This document shows positions 20,532 through 32,218 of a DNA stretch of 64,000 nt, piece after piece (positions within the stretch are counted from its first letter, which is position 1; each line of letters opens with the position of its first letter). Under the pieces are notes generated by a model. It saw only the letters and a program-made list of their open reading frames with translations. It made no database searches and was not told where the DNA came from. The DNA is from Ascochyta rabiei (Eukaryota > Ascomycota > Dothideomycetes > Pleosporales > Didymellaceae): contig NC_082409.1 in assembly GCF_004011695.2 (NCBI RefSeq), positions 620,001 through 684,000 of the forward strand, read 5' to 3'. The position numbers and the translations under genes were made by a program.

Positions 20532-20957
20532 TACCGTTATCGATGTGCGAGATGGTAGCAAGGTCGACCCTTGGATCACACTGACGGTCGAAAGATACGA
20601 CAGGCTTGATGAGGCTGTCAATATGGCCGGTATCATCACCAAAGCGATTCCAGTCAAAGCCCTGACGGACGCGGACTGAAAATCTTCATTTGCCGTCAAC
20701 ACGAAGGGCGTGTTCAACTGTTCGCGAGCGCAGCTAAAGGCAATGCAGGACGGTGGGAGTATAGTAAGCTTCACCAAGACAACTCACTTCCCCATGGTCT
20801 AAGCTTTCCCGTAGGTTTCTGTAGCCAGTGTCCTAGGTCAATTTGGCTCACACGGCAACGCGGCTTATTGCGCCAGCAAAGCCGCCGTTATCGGCCTGTC
20901 CCGTACAGCAGCCAACGAGAAGCAGAAGGCCAGAGTCAACTGCGTGGCACCTGATTA
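20532..20957 (+). pseudogene. Decayed short-chain dehydrogenase/reductase (SDR)
   Basis: Reading through stops gives recognisable SDR text: VDPWITLTVERYDRLDEAVNMAG (NAG-type motif), NTKGVFNCSRAQLKAMQDGG, then an intact intron (GTAAGC at 20764 to CCGTAG) that splices in frame to VSVASVLGQFGSHG and AAYCASKAAVIGLSRT (catalytic YxxxK) and VNCVAPD. A TGA interrupts the frame at DAD*KSSFAV, where SDRs usually have Trp (TGG to TGA), and a TAG follows VAPD. The N-terminal cofactor glycine motif is missing. A dead gene with RIP-like transitions is the simplest reading. Confidence 0.75.
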
Positions 20958-21586
20958 GCTTCCATATCCCTTGAAACGCCGCCCAATATTGGGGCCTAGC
21001 GAAATGTACGCACCCACCCCGGATCTTCACGGCTACGATCGAAACTACGTCATAGACAAGCGAGAGGTTCCGACTGGCCAGCTATAGTCAGTTGACAGTA
21101 AAAGTGACAGGGTGGGTGACAGATTAGGACAGCATGCAGGGCAAAACGTGACAACTACAGAAAACTAACCAGTTATCTACTGACCCGCGTTCATAGTCTA
21201 TATTGATGAATCAATGTTCCAGATTTGGGGTGGGTGCGTACACATCGTCAGGCATAAACGCATAGGACGTTGCTTGAGCAGATGCGGGCGTTAGAGATCC
21301 TTGTATTAGCGACGTGGTCTCAAGATGGAGGTGGCGAATTGCGAGGACGCGACCACGTGGAGATGCGGTAACACTGAGCCACGATTTTAAATAAGAAGAT
21401 AAAAGTTGTGGTCAAGAAATGAAGAGACAGCGATGGCGCTTGAAAAAGGTGAAGAGGGGCAAGCAAGATCGCATTTGATGGAAGAAGTTGAAGGATGTCT
21501 GTGAACTCAATCTTTCGAAATAACTACTGGCCATAGCGCGCACAGTTGCTTGTCTCTGAAAAAAGGGGCGCGTACTTCACAACCAC
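20958..21586. other. Intergenic, no gene seen
   Basis: 3' flank of Ku80 and remains of the SDR pseudogene's surroundings. No supported ORF. Confidence 0.6.
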
Positions 21587-24033
21587 TTACGCCTTGTAGA
21601 ACTCATCCGCCTCTTTCTCTGTGACGTCGCTGACAAGGGATCGCCTCTCATCGATCAGCCCGTACCGACTTCCCCTGACCCTCCACCACATCTCTCTTCG
21701 GTCTCCATTCAGTGTGTCATTCAGGAGCTCCTTCTTGAACTCACGCACGAATTCGTTATACATCTCCGGCTCCTCAAGCTCAGTAAGCTCATCTCTCATC
21801 ACACTCAAAGCTTCCAATGCCCTTCCATAAGCACTTTCACCCACACTGTTCCTCACCAAACCCCGGATCTCCTTCGCCATGGCATTAGCAGCGGACTGTA
21901 TAGCCGCCAGGTCGTCGGTGACAGCAAGTGCCTGTTTGAAACTCGGAACAAGATTCTCAGGATCGATGTTGACTTGTGTTGGATTTCCCAACAGCGCATC
22001 AACATCGAGCCCTGAGATAGGTTTATCATGCTCAGAGCGCTGACGCTTGCCACGGCCTTTGACTTTGAGTGGAATCTTCTTTACGTCTGCGGCCATTTTC
22101 AGGGATTCAAGAGCTTTGCTGGAGTGCTTAACAAGATCTGCAGGTGGCGCAGAATATTTCGTAAGTACCGAGGGCGGGTCGGGGATGGTGAGGGTTGGAT
22201 TAGGGTGAGTTGAGCGCCATTTCACGATATGGTTGATGCGGTGGACGAGGGGTGCATATGTGTCTTCTGGCTTCGCGTATTCGTCGGCGTTGCCATCCTC
22301 GTCTTCTGCGAATGTGGACAGGTCCATGGCATCGACATAGGCGTCCATTGCAGCTGTTAGATCCATGTTGGGAAGATCCTTGTGTTCTGTGATGACCTTC
22401 CCGCTTACAGTAAGCTTTCGGTCTAGAGGCGGAAACTTATACCGTCGCATGTCTTCCTCGAAAGGCAACTCTACATCGATCAAACATTCAAAGTCCGGCT
22501 CGATGCGTGGCGACAGGAGAACCATGACTGGAGGCTTGTTCTCCTTGGTGACCAGGCGTGCAACAGCGTACAGGCCACCTTCGTGCAGAGCGTGTATGAA
22601 AGACGATAGCGCGAGCTGAGCTTGCTGGTTCATTCTCTGAGGTACGATGTAGTTCGTACGGCTCATGGGAAGGTAGCGTTCGAATTCCTCTTCCCTAGCA
22701 AAGCCAACAAGCTGCAGTGACGGATCTGTTTCCAGCTTTACGACGTTGAAGTCAGATTCAGCGATGTGAACTGCTGTTCTGCCATACTCGTAGCCCTTTT
22801 CTAGCTCTTCCATCTCGACATTCTTCTTAATGCCTGGTTCGTTGGGGTCGTCGATTTGGTAGCCACGCTGATGTCGCACAGCCGCCAGGTCGCTCATAGG
22901 GTGGTCTTCTCCAACTATGGTGGCCGGAGATTGATCGCTTGGGCCGGCCCCGCCCAGATCTGTTCGTACGACGAAGGAGCTCGCTGTCGGTGGCTTGGCA
23001 AGCATCGTGCAGGGATACCGTTCTACGTCAATAGTGAGAGTTGCATCGAATTTATCTGCCGGGCCTCCAAGAGTGAGCTGGCCCTTGAAGCTGGGTATCG
23101 GCCGTGTCTGCTTTAGGCGCGGGATGTTGAGCTGCTCGATTGCTTCTGCTAGAGTACCAAAATTACCATTGCAACTCTCGACGAAGCTCTTCAGCACTTC
23201 TTCGTTGTTCGCCTGCTATACGTTAGGTGTCAAAAATTTAGGCATCTTGAGCTTGTTACCTTCGCGTCATTCTTGTCCTCTTCTTCATAGCCGTAGTCTG
23301 TATCGTCGAAGTCGAGGCCGAGAAGCACAAGCTCGATTGGCGCATCGATATCCTTGATCTTCATCGCTATGTCATCTAGATCGCCATCATCCATCTCACC
23401 TCTCCCATCAGTCACTATGATGATTCGGCGATCGTATTTAAGCGGCTTGCCAGCTTTGTTTTGGGTTGCGCTATACATTAGCTGAATGGCGACTGCTAAG
23501 GCAGAGACCACTGGAAAGGTAAGCAAAGGGAGCTCAGAGCAGATTCCAAGGTACTAACAGTCTCCTTCGTTCGTTTTATTAGGCTTCAGTCTGTCTTGCA
23601 ATCTCCGTATGTCGCTCAACAGATACCTTGACCCTCGTTAGCGTGCTCACTGTTGTAGATCCAGTCAATCTCACTGTTTCAGCTCGGAGAACACCGTGAT
23701 GTTTTCGTAGCCCTCAGCTTCTTCCATAACACCGTTCAGATTTGATTCATCCGTGCGACACCCAATCACACTCATGAGCGCTGTCTTCCTGCCTGTCGCA
23801 ACCTGCGCAATCTTTAGTTCTTGTCTTCAAACCACGCAGCCAAAAACGACCCGACGTAATTACAATGCGCCACCCACTAGGTCACCAAAGGAACGTCTGC
23901 ATACTGTAGTCGTAATCTTGTCCCATACATATTCAAGTGCCCAGTCGAGATCTGTGAGATCACGTCCATGACGCTTCTCGCCCATCGATGCCCCCAGATC
24001 GAGAATGTATATCGTCGCTTCCTTACCCGCCAT
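21587..24033 (-). CDS. ku80: Ku80, DNA-end-binding subunit of the Ku heterodimer
   Basis: Five exons: 24033-23905, 23802-23675, 23626-23559, 23510-23260 and 23212-21587, total 733 residues. The N-terminal vWA domain begins [17 protein letters not shown] and continues over the junctions as [36 protein letters not shown] and [14 protein letters not shown], with [15 protein letters not shown]. The Ku core includes [13 protein letters not shown] and [20 protein letters not shown]. The C-terminal segment has [14 protein letters not shown] (Ku80-specific helical domain). Ku binds broken ends and channels them into non-homologous end joining and telomere maintenance. The last acceptor is a TAGCAG tandem (NAGNAG) that could add one Gln. 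Length matches fungal orthologues. Confidence 0.95.
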
Positions 24034-24572
24034 GTTTGCAGCTAGCTGCGATTTCCTTGCTCTTTTCGAGGGCGTTGCGCGTGCGTGAAAAATATGCTGG
24101 TGCTGGAAGGCACCTGTTGAACTTTGAAGTGAATAAGAGCAGCACCATGCAAGACAAAACACGATTTACTTTTGGAAAGAAGGTAATCGTGCGAGCGGAT
24201 GCAAAGAGCGCGTTTGTAACGCTAGTCTATAGAACGTGGTGCAGCCTGTTAGGCAAACACGCGGGTACATGCTAGTCGCGCACGCGAGCCCACGTGATGC
24301 GCTAGCCGAATCTGCATCTAACACTCTTTGGGCGTGGTAAAATACCAATATGAACATCGTTATTACTTGGTTACATGCGGTTACAATTGACTCTTATTCT
24401 TTACCTTGCAGACAACTCTCTTGCCTGTGGAGATGCGATTGTTGTAGTCAAACGGCGTCACGTGGCTTCTACCTACACCCACACAACTACGAAAACACTT
24501 CTCTCCACTACTAGTGGAGTAGGCTGAGCATGGTCAAAAAGGACGGCTGCAAAGAACAGCAAAAAACGTATG
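24034..24572. other. Intergenic, Ku80 promoter
   Basis: No supported gene. Contains the Ku80 promoter and the downstream flank of the tRNA. Confidence 0.6.
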
Positions 24573-24740
24573 GGCTCAGCCGGGATTTGAACCCGGGACC
24601 TGTCACATCTCCGATACTTTGTATCTGGGCTTGGTACCCCTGGTGATTGTTAGGAAGTGCTCTCTGAGGTGATCTCCTGGTAAACACGAGTCCGATAGGC
24701 AACTTACGAAGCGACAATCATACGACTAGACCACTGAGCC
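24573..24740 (-). tRNA. Intron-containing tRNA, anticodon read as CGT (Thr) if the intron is canonical
   Basis: On the minus strand GGCTCAG at the 5' end pairs perfectly with CTGAGCC at the 3' end. The A-box-like TGGTCTAGTCG and the T arm CCGGG-TTCAAAT-CCCGG (B box) are intact. The anticodon stem is GTCGC with GTGAC (one G-T wobble). Placing the intron one base 3' of the anticodon gives loop TTCGTA/T and a 97-nt intron at 24608-24704. That intron is long for a nuclear tRNA. The body resembles eukaryotic tRNA-Pro as much as tRNA-Thr, so identity is tentative, and a pseudogene cannot be excluded. Confidence 0.6.
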
Positions 24741-25764
24741 TGATGCTGTCTATGAGACTCGAACTCACGCACACCAGGTATACGAGAAGCCTCCATAGAA
24801 GACAAGATGTTACTTCACTTGGCCAAAACATCCATTCTATTTATAGAAACAACCGCTGAAACAACAATATATGTACTTGATGAAAATTGATAGGGACTAG
24901 CCGACAGTCGTCGAAAATGAGGTTGTTGAAAGAACGCACGATGAGTCACAAGCGAAAACAGTAATAAGGTGGGGCACAAGAACAACAGCACAGTATGTAC
25001 AATCATGTCCCTACAACCCCCGAGGCTCGTCAAGGTGTACCTTGCACTGAGCTTAGGTAGCACCACAACTCTGCCACAACATTGCTGGGATTGTGTGCCG
25101 GATTAGCACGCGAATCGTGCATGACTGTGGCAGACCCAATAGCTTGTTCTTGACCTGTTTCATTATACTCTTGCCAAACCGAAGGGATTCTGGACATTGA
25201 TACTCATATATCTTGACTGTAAGTGAAACATTGCAGAAGCAAATGTTAGAGGTGGTAAGGTAAGAATGAGGAGTAACTCGCTCTCTTAGGTGAAAGCAGA
25301 GAGTACAGAGTATAGGACAAGGCGCCGAAGATGCAGAATAAAGATCAATAGGTCTTGTTGAGAGTCCACGATTAGGAGATGCATGCATATCGTGAAGTGC
25401 AGCATATTTGCCGGAAACTGTCGCTAGAGTTAGGTTTCAGTCTCGTTGGGTTTTAGTCTCAGGGTCTATAAGTATGGAATAAGATGGGCAAAAGTGAAAA
25501 AGATAGGTAGCCTTTCAAGATGGCTCGGCGGCAGAAAGATGGAAGTCGGTGTGTTGGTCGCGAGTGTGCATGAGCTCACGTGACCTGGCGTTGCGCTAAA
25601 GTTTTACGCGATCTTCGTCTTCGAGCTATGATGGCTGTGTCAACTGCACCTCAAACCTCGCCAAACCCATTCCAACCACATGTATTACCGCATTTCATAG
25701 CAAGTTCCACGCTTTGTATCCTTCTCTGTGAAAGTACAGCTTTTCACATCTTGCTTAACGTGCT
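24741..25764. other. Intergenic, no gene seen
   Basis: About 1 kb between the tRNA and the rhomboid gene; ORFs up to about 110 codons occur but have no recognisable features and overlap one another. Confidence 0.55.
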
Positions 25765-27135
25765 ATGTCTTTCTTTGGTGTGGTTTCGGGCTCTACTTCA
25801 AGATGCATCCCAAGATGTGGCATACCGTTGTTCCGCTCGCAGTTTACACTGCCAACACAACACGCCGCATCTCTTGTTCTGGCGCGTTTCAAGTCTGAAT
25901 CAGCACGGTCACTTCCATCGAAGCCAGCTAAACCTGTATTCAAGCCTACATCAACAAGTAATCAACCCATTCGAAGAAAAGGCAGTCCCAAAGTAGACTC
26001 GACAAGGAAGGCATCGCTTCTGCTCAATGCGCTGAAAAACTCAAACCAGTCACCTGTACCTAAGACCGTGGTAAAGCCTGCGAGTGAGGCAGCGTCTTCG
26101 CCTGCGGCTCAATCCGTCTCAAAAAGCCCATCCACTCCAAGGCATTTCATGAAAGACATAAAACGGTCACCAAGCAAAGGGCCAGAAGATGGGGTGACAA
26201 TCACCATCGATGCGAAAGAAGCGGCAATCCAGCGGCGCATTACTCTCTTGAGGAGAAAGCTTCTCGTCCCTGGAGTATGGACCCTACTCGCATTGAGCTT
26301 CACCTATCTCGCACTTGCATTTCTGGACGTGAAGGCTGGAATACCAAGCTCCGATGGCAGCCATCTTCCGAAACGTGTGCAGCCTCCTCAAACCTGGTAC
26401 TTGACTCCGACCGTTGTCCTCGAAGGTGTTAAGGCCGGCTGGAATGAGCTTGACAGTCTCACCATTGGTATTGTTATTGCAACATTAGCCATCCATCTCC
26501 TCAAGAGGTCACCGCTGCCCATCTGGGAAAATCTCATCCACATCACTGGTGAGAAAAAATGGACGGCGTTCACCTACCCTCTCGTCAACACCAGCTGGGC
26601 GCATGCTGCGACAAACATGGCCGCACTCGTGTGGTTTCTGCCGGGTGTTGTTCGGTACTTTGATGGCGATCTGTTCCATACGGCAGCCTTTCTAGTCAGT
26701 GTACCACTCATCACAAGCTACCTTGCGCACTTTGCGTATCGCCTCAACCTCGCCAATGGGCTAATAATGAATCTGGGTGCTAGCGGTGCTATTGCTGCTG
26801 CCTTGGGTGTCTACTGTGTCGCTTATGCGGATGAGAAGATGTGGTTGCCGCAAGGTCTCATTCTCAGGCTCGATACGATGTACTGGGGTATGCTCTTTGC
26901 AGCCTCGCAAGCCTACAAAATACTCCAGACCCCTAAGGGAGGTAACAGACCCGCCTATCTGGTATGTCATACTGCATTTATGGTGTCTTGATACTCTGCT
27001 AACTCTTTATAGGTCCATCTGGCCAGCCTAGGGCTTGGCGCAGCATATGCGTATTTCAATCTGAAACACCATCTTTGGATACCCCTCGTGTCGGAGATCA
27101 GTGCTCGAGCATCAGAGGCAAGGGTCGAGGTGTGA
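25765..27135 (+). CDS. Mitochondrial rhomboid intramembrane serine protease (Pcp1/PARL-like)
   Basis: Two exons: 25765-26961 and 27013-27135, total 439 residues. The first 60 residues are basic and Ser-rich without acidic residues at the start, as in mitochondrial presequences. Membrane segments follow from about residue 170. The rhomboid signatures are all present: HAATNMAALVWFLPG (the conserved His/Asn helix), NLGASGAIAAALG with catalytic Ser at about 340 (GxSG), and, only after splicing, LVHLASLGLGAAYA with the catalytic His at about 401. Yeast Pcp1 cleaves Mgm1 and Ccp1 in the inner membrane; I infer the same compartment. Without the second exon the enzyme would lack its catalytic His, so the intron call is well supported. 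Confidence 0.9.
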
Positions 27136-29334
27136 CGGACGTTTCCCAATACAAATGTTAGAATATGTATGCATAGTTGGTGTCGGCTCGTTCAAGTCGT
27201 GGACACAATCGTGAAGCCTCAAAAGCCAAGGCGCTAGCGATCTTATTAGAGTAAGGTTCTTTTACGTTAAGTGTACCTTTAATTAATAGAAAAAAAAATA
27301 TATATACTATTAGAAAGAGTTACTCTCTTGACTAACACAAGGTCATAATTTAAGATTTTTTTTCGAGATACCTACGTTTTACTGAGTTAAATTTTAATCA
27401 GTTCTGAATACTTGTGTTACGGGGTGGGGTGTACCTGGTCTTTCGAGAACAACCTTTTTTGTGAGTAGGAGCATGTCCTCAATGGCACATAGCTCGTTCC
27501 TCGAGAATTTGGTTGCATTGATGCTGCTGGCCGAAATGACGGTGAAAAAAGTGGAAAACACTATGGCTAGGGAGGCACTGTCATTAAAATCGCGATTGCG
27601 TGGGGCTGTTATCCTAGAGTGTAAGAATGAAGAAGGTGCCGGATTACATCCTTTACCAGCACTGTGCTCACCCAGAATCAGTTTCAAGCGCAAGAGTCTG
27701 TGCCGTTCTTTCCATCAGGCTGATCGCAAAATCCGATGATTGATAATTCCACTGCAATTAAGAACATGTGAATACGAGGCTCTGAGAGTAAATTTCATGC
27801 AGTAAAAACAAGACGGCAGTTCGAGTGGCCGATAAGGGTGAGACACAGTGGTTGTTAACAACGTGCGTTGACTTAGTATACGCGTTAGGTGTCCTAGACT
27901 CGTCCTGCACCAGTACTGGTATCCACCTATAGTGCAGCAAGGGGAAACTGTTCCTGCTCTCTCAGTTCTTCGCCACCTTTGCTGCAGACCACAGCATTCT
28001 CCCGTGGAGATCAGATAAATAAGCTTCGCTATGCATCGACTGTGCCGCCTTGGCGCATTATAGGCCTTGCCATTGTTCCGGAGGAAGTGCGGTCGTGTCA
28101 ACATTCTGTACTAATATCAAAAAGGCCAAAAGGGTATAGTATTTGAAAATCTTTACTCACTGCACCTAAGGTATTGACTGGAGAAGTGCACTCTTCTGAG
28201 AAGTTTCGCCCAGCACCGTCTGAGCTAGTGATGTTAGGCAGTCGACTTTAATTGTACCGCGGCAGTTCCGTGTTGGAGCATGGAACAGACCCACTGATCC
28301 ATATGTCTTCTAAATTAGGCTGCCGTATATGCAGCGACTTTAGAATCATGAGACATTGACCGCCGCCTAGGTCTGCATCGAGAGAACCACGGAAATCAGC
28401 CGTGAAATAGGAACATGTGACTGGGTCTGCCGGAGATATTGCGTGACGGAGCACGAGATGTGAATAGAGATGGTAAGAGGATGACTGTAAGGGGAAGGTG
28501 CCCCCTGATCTGGCCGAACTAGAAATTGATCAGCAAACCTCTGTAGCGCGAACAGCACGCACACCCTTTGCTCACTCCACCTCGTCGACCATCTTGGAAA
28601 CCTTGGTACACACCCTTACTTAGGATAGATGGGTAGCGTTGGTGACTGTCCAACCGACTGCCACCTTCGGATTCCCTCAAGCTTCGAACTCTGGTTCTGG
28701 GACGATAGACCATTCAGCCAGCGCGTGAATAGCAGAACGTGTTTGCGTGATTATGACCGTAAGTCGAGGTCCTTGAAAAGAGAGGTCGGCAGCATGGACC
28801 TATATCTCGTGGCCTAAAGATAAATAGCAAGAAATGATGGCCAAGATGGATTCGATGGGGCTCTTGCTGGATATACAGCTCTGGTGCATTGATCGACTCT
28901 TCTGGAGACCTCCGGAACTACCCATTTGTCGAAGATTCTGATACCCTGGGAAATAACTGCTGGCAATGCCACCGAGTGATATCTGTCCGCACAAATTTCG
29001 TACGAGATCGAGGCTGCTGAACCACGGTGATCGATTGCGTTTATCTCCGAAGCTTCACAGTCGCAAGGATGGGTTGTGCCGTTCGGTTTTGCGAAGGTAT
29101 CGATTGCAGCTGCCCAATTCGTCAGTATCAGCATGTCAATGGCCTTGGAAAGCCAGGTCGCGTTGAGAACATACTCCGTACCTTCGTACCATTGCCCTGG
29201 AATCATGTTGGTTTGTACCGCTGCGCCGCACAGTAAAGAGACGGGCGAAACTTGGTTTTATAGTTGAGATTCCATGTTGTTGGTCATTTAGGATTCCATA
29301 GCTCGTCGCTTTCATCGCCCCGACGTCCAACAAC
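27136..29334. other. 2.2-kb gene-poor stretch
   Basis: Holds an A/T-rich patch (27250-27400) and several mutually overlapping ORFs of 60-130 codons on both strands (for example 27394-27739 and 28814-29206), none with family features. I see no terminal repeats or transposase remnants. Confidence 0.5.
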
Positions 29335-29572
29335 ATGTCAGCCCCAGCCCCAGAGGACATCATAGCACTCAGCCCAGACGTCATCGCCTACACCAATGGT
29401 CCAGTTCTTGTTGCAAAGACAGGGAGAATTTATGCAGCTATGTATAGTCATCTTCTGACTCCGTTTGAACTTCCTGCTCCTCAAGGAAAGCAGTAAGTGA
29501 TGAAGTGACGTCTTCTTTGATGTTGCTACTAAAGGTCTCCGTAGATCTGGCGGTATTCATTTCTACGTTTAG
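29335..29572 (+). CDS. Small hypothetical two-exon gene (61 aa)
   Basis: Exon 1 (29335-29492) starts MSAPAPEDIIALSPDVIAYT and ends ..FELPAPQGK. A strong donor GTAAGT follows, and the acceptor CCGTAG leads to exon 2 (29545-29572), which ends SGGIHFYV. The composition is protein-like rather than random, but I know no homologous family. Unspliced, it would end at a TAA two bases into the intron. Confidence 0.3.
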
Positions 29573-29923
29573 CTGTTGGGCTGCTATGTATCCAAAGCAA
29601 AGGTCAAAAGATTTCAGATCTGCAATTTCCCTCTAATCTAAATTGTTGTCACCCTGCAAAGCTCTCAAAAACCTGTTGTCGGTATCAGGCCACACTGGCT
29701 GCAGGCCACCCCAGGAACCACTCCCAATTTCTTCCTCGGCCTGTACATCTGCTGGCCAACCGAGGTCATCTAAGAGATCGTGTATGTCTGTTCTGACTTT
29801 GTCGGACAGAGCAGTACGATGAATGATTATATGTGTGTATATTTCTCGTATCTTCTGACTTGGTCGCACTGTACGAATGTATAGCGGCGACTGACTGGAT
29901 TGCATTGGTATAGTGTCGCTGGG
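29573..29923. other. Intergenic, no gene seen
   Basis: A short minus-strand ORF (29633-29905) lacks recognisable features. Confidence 0.5.
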
Positions 29924-30476
29924 CTATCTTTGGCGGTTGACTACTGTTGGCTGGGCTTTCTGAAGCTCATGTCGTCTTGCTTCCACAGTCTGTACGGATC
30001 TAGTGTTATGAAAGAACTGTGCTTGGATGTCATCATCGCGGAGACCGTCTGCGACTCCCTGAAGCATGTAGGCGTCCCCCGTCCTCGTCCATAATCCAGC
30101 TTTGTAGCTAGCACCATCGTTTATTGAGCCTCTTCTCGGAAAACTCAGCTGGCTGGCGCGAATACAAACCGCGATTTCAGAACGACGGAGTTCAAGTTGA
30201 TACCCATTGTTCTTAGCCAACTGCTCTTGTCGCCAGAGACTCTCCAGAAGGTTCTCCTCGTCCTCGGTCCAGAGAACCCGCTGAGGCCGATGCTGATCTG
30301 GTTGATGTGCCGTTGAACTTAACTTTCTTGCCGAATAGCAACACTTGTGCCGTTTGGCATTTAACATTAGCAACATCAACATTGGTACCGTTTGGTATTC
30401 GTTTAACAGAAGCGATCTCGGTAAAAATTACTTTGTCTCTTGGAGTCCAGGGTTCTGGAGGCATGCTTGCAGACAT
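29924..30476 (-). CDS. Small Myb/SANT-like protein
   Basis: Two exons: 30476-30324 and 30280-29924, total 169 residues, with a 43-nt intron (GTTAAG..CTCAG). It has three tryptophan-led helical segments: EPWTPRDKVIFTEIA near the N-terminus, VLWTEDEENLLESLWRQE after the splice, and GLWTRTGDAYMLQGVADG followed by IQAQFFHNTRSVQTVEARRH. The last resembles the xxIAxxFxxRSxxAVxxRxxxL recognition helix of fungal Myb/SANT proteins. DNA binding is inferred. The intron is near the lower limit for fungi, so the exon junction is the weak point. Confidence 0.45.
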
Positions 30477-30909
30477 CACTGAGCTAGACGAAAACGATGG
30501 ATACGTACAGGAACACCTGCGCAAAATATAGTCACAATCAATATAGACCGCTTCTGTCGGCCTGATACACGCCATAGACATTCATGTTGAGGAAAACCAG
30601 CTGATCAGCAAGCCGACAAAATTGTTTTTGGTGCAGTCAATTACATGCAAGCTAGCTGCACCAGTTTCATCGTGAAATCAAGCCCTGTACGGTGGATTGC
30701 GATGAGCAGGGTTGCGGGAAGGGAGAGAACTTCTGACCTCGCGTTTGTTGTGCCCAAGAACCGGACCCCCGCACGGGCGTCACGTTGCGTCATCACACCA
30801 GGAAACACGAATCCTCAGAACGGATACCCATATTCTCTCTTCGCCAACACGTGCTGCTTTCAACGCCGAGTTTGTTTAGGGCTGAAGTAGAGTTGCGGTT
30901 TCTTGCAAC
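30477..30909. other. Divergent promoter region
   Basis: Lies between the Myb/SANT-like gene (-) and the DUF7726-like gene (+). Nothing else seen. Confidence 0.5.
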
Positions 30910-31967
30910 ATGTCCAGCGAGACCGAGCTGAGCGCCGGCACGCCCGAGCCGGAAGAGTATACAGCTATGGATGATGACGGGTTGGAAGCTGCCGTTGATT
31001 CTTTGGATATGACGGATAGCTGTGATGCTGTGCGGTATGTGTACTTTCGTTTCAGACTATCTCGACACACAGCTTTGTACAGTACCCATCCCGCGCCTGT
31101 GAGATTTTCAGGGCTTCATCTACGTCTTTGTCATATACCTCGCAGAGTTATACGTTTTAAAAAACAGTCATCTACATGCCCCTGGGTTTCTAATGCCGGT
31201 TCGGATTTACTATGCTACTCGAAATTAATGCCATCCCAGCCGTATGATCAAAGTTTACATCGATAACGGCGAAATGAAAGTAGGAGAATTCCGAAAAGCG
31301 ATCGGTGCCAACTCGACCACGTACTCGCGTTTCATGAACCAGACGGGGCCGCAAAAGGGCTCCGCGTCCTCGGTGTATCGCAATGCATGGAAATTCTTCA
31401 AGAAGCGCCAGCTGCTCGGCATCAAACCATCTAAAAACACCCAAAAACCAAAGGCGAACGAACATGCGGCGGCGCCAAATGTTGCTGCTATCGAATTAGA
31501 GGGCGAGGAAGACGATGAGGTCGAGATATACGGTACGTCTATACTCCCACGCTCAACGACTCTGCAATTGAGTGCAACTCTAATCGGATGCAGACACATG
31601 CGACGACATCCGCCGCAAAATAAACGCACATCTCAAGAAACCCGGCGTAACACAAGCTGCCTTCCTACGCAGCATCGCCGCATGTTTCTGCACGACAGAA
31701 CGTAAAATTCAATCTGCGCAGCTCAGCGCATTTCGTAGTAAGAAGGGCCCACGCCAGGGTAATACGAGTGCCGTGTTTTATGGAGCCTATGTGTACTTTG
31801 AGAAGCTGAGGATCGCGGAAGGCAAGCCCAAGAGCAAGAAAAGGCTCGAGATGGAAGATATACATTGCATGCACGGGGGCATGGACCGCAACAGGCCTCA
31901 AAAGTACGTCGTGGCTGTGGGGTCCACTCCGTATGTTGATGAATATGGAAGGGTGCGTGTTTACTAA
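30910..31967 (+). CDS. Fungal DUF7726-like protein with two homologous HTH-like repeats
   Basis: Three exons: 30910-31034, 31240-31532 and 31594-31967, total 263 residues. An acidic leader (SSETELSAGTPEPEEYTAMD) precedes two related units. The first is RRMIKVYIDNGEMKVGEFRK with GANSTTYSRFMNQTG and SSVYRNAWKFFKKRQ. The second is DTCDDIRRKINAHLKKPGVT with QAAFLRSIA and TSAVFYGAYVYFEKLRI. Both share the plan (C/R)xxIRxxI...F.R....G..S..Y..A..FFEKxR, which I recall from fungal proteins grouped under DUF7726; a helix-turn-helix nucleic-acid-binding role is a guess. The C-terminal tail holds HCMHGGMDRNRPQKYVVAVG. All splice ends are canonical. Confidence 0.7.
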
Positions 31968-32218
31968 AAGCCGTTGGCGAGGGATTTGTTTTAACTTCGG
32001 ACTGACGCTTGGCTGCTTGTTTGGAATTGTGGTTGTCTGATTAACCTGTCCGTATCACGTCCGTCCAGGGCGGCGGGCAAAGAAGCCGTCTGCTGGTGCG
32101 TCTTTGTGATCGATCTCTTGTATATACTGGTATTTCGAAGATTTGGTGCTTCCTTAAATGCTGAATCAAACAATACGCCTTAAACGCCCTTGCTGTAGGT
32201 TGTCCTTGCCTCGACACG
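31968..32218. other. Short intergenic, convergent 3' ends
   Basis: Between the DUF7726-like gene and MIM2; no feature. Confidence 0.5.

Noticed and set aside
27394..27739. Two opposite ORFs of about 95 codons each
   Set aside because: Antisense to each other without family features; chance ORFs are the simpler explanation.
28814..29206. 130-codon minus-strand ORF (MIPGQWYEGTEYV..)
   Set aside because: No domain or homologous family recognised, overlaps plus-strand ORFs of similar length, no splice context.
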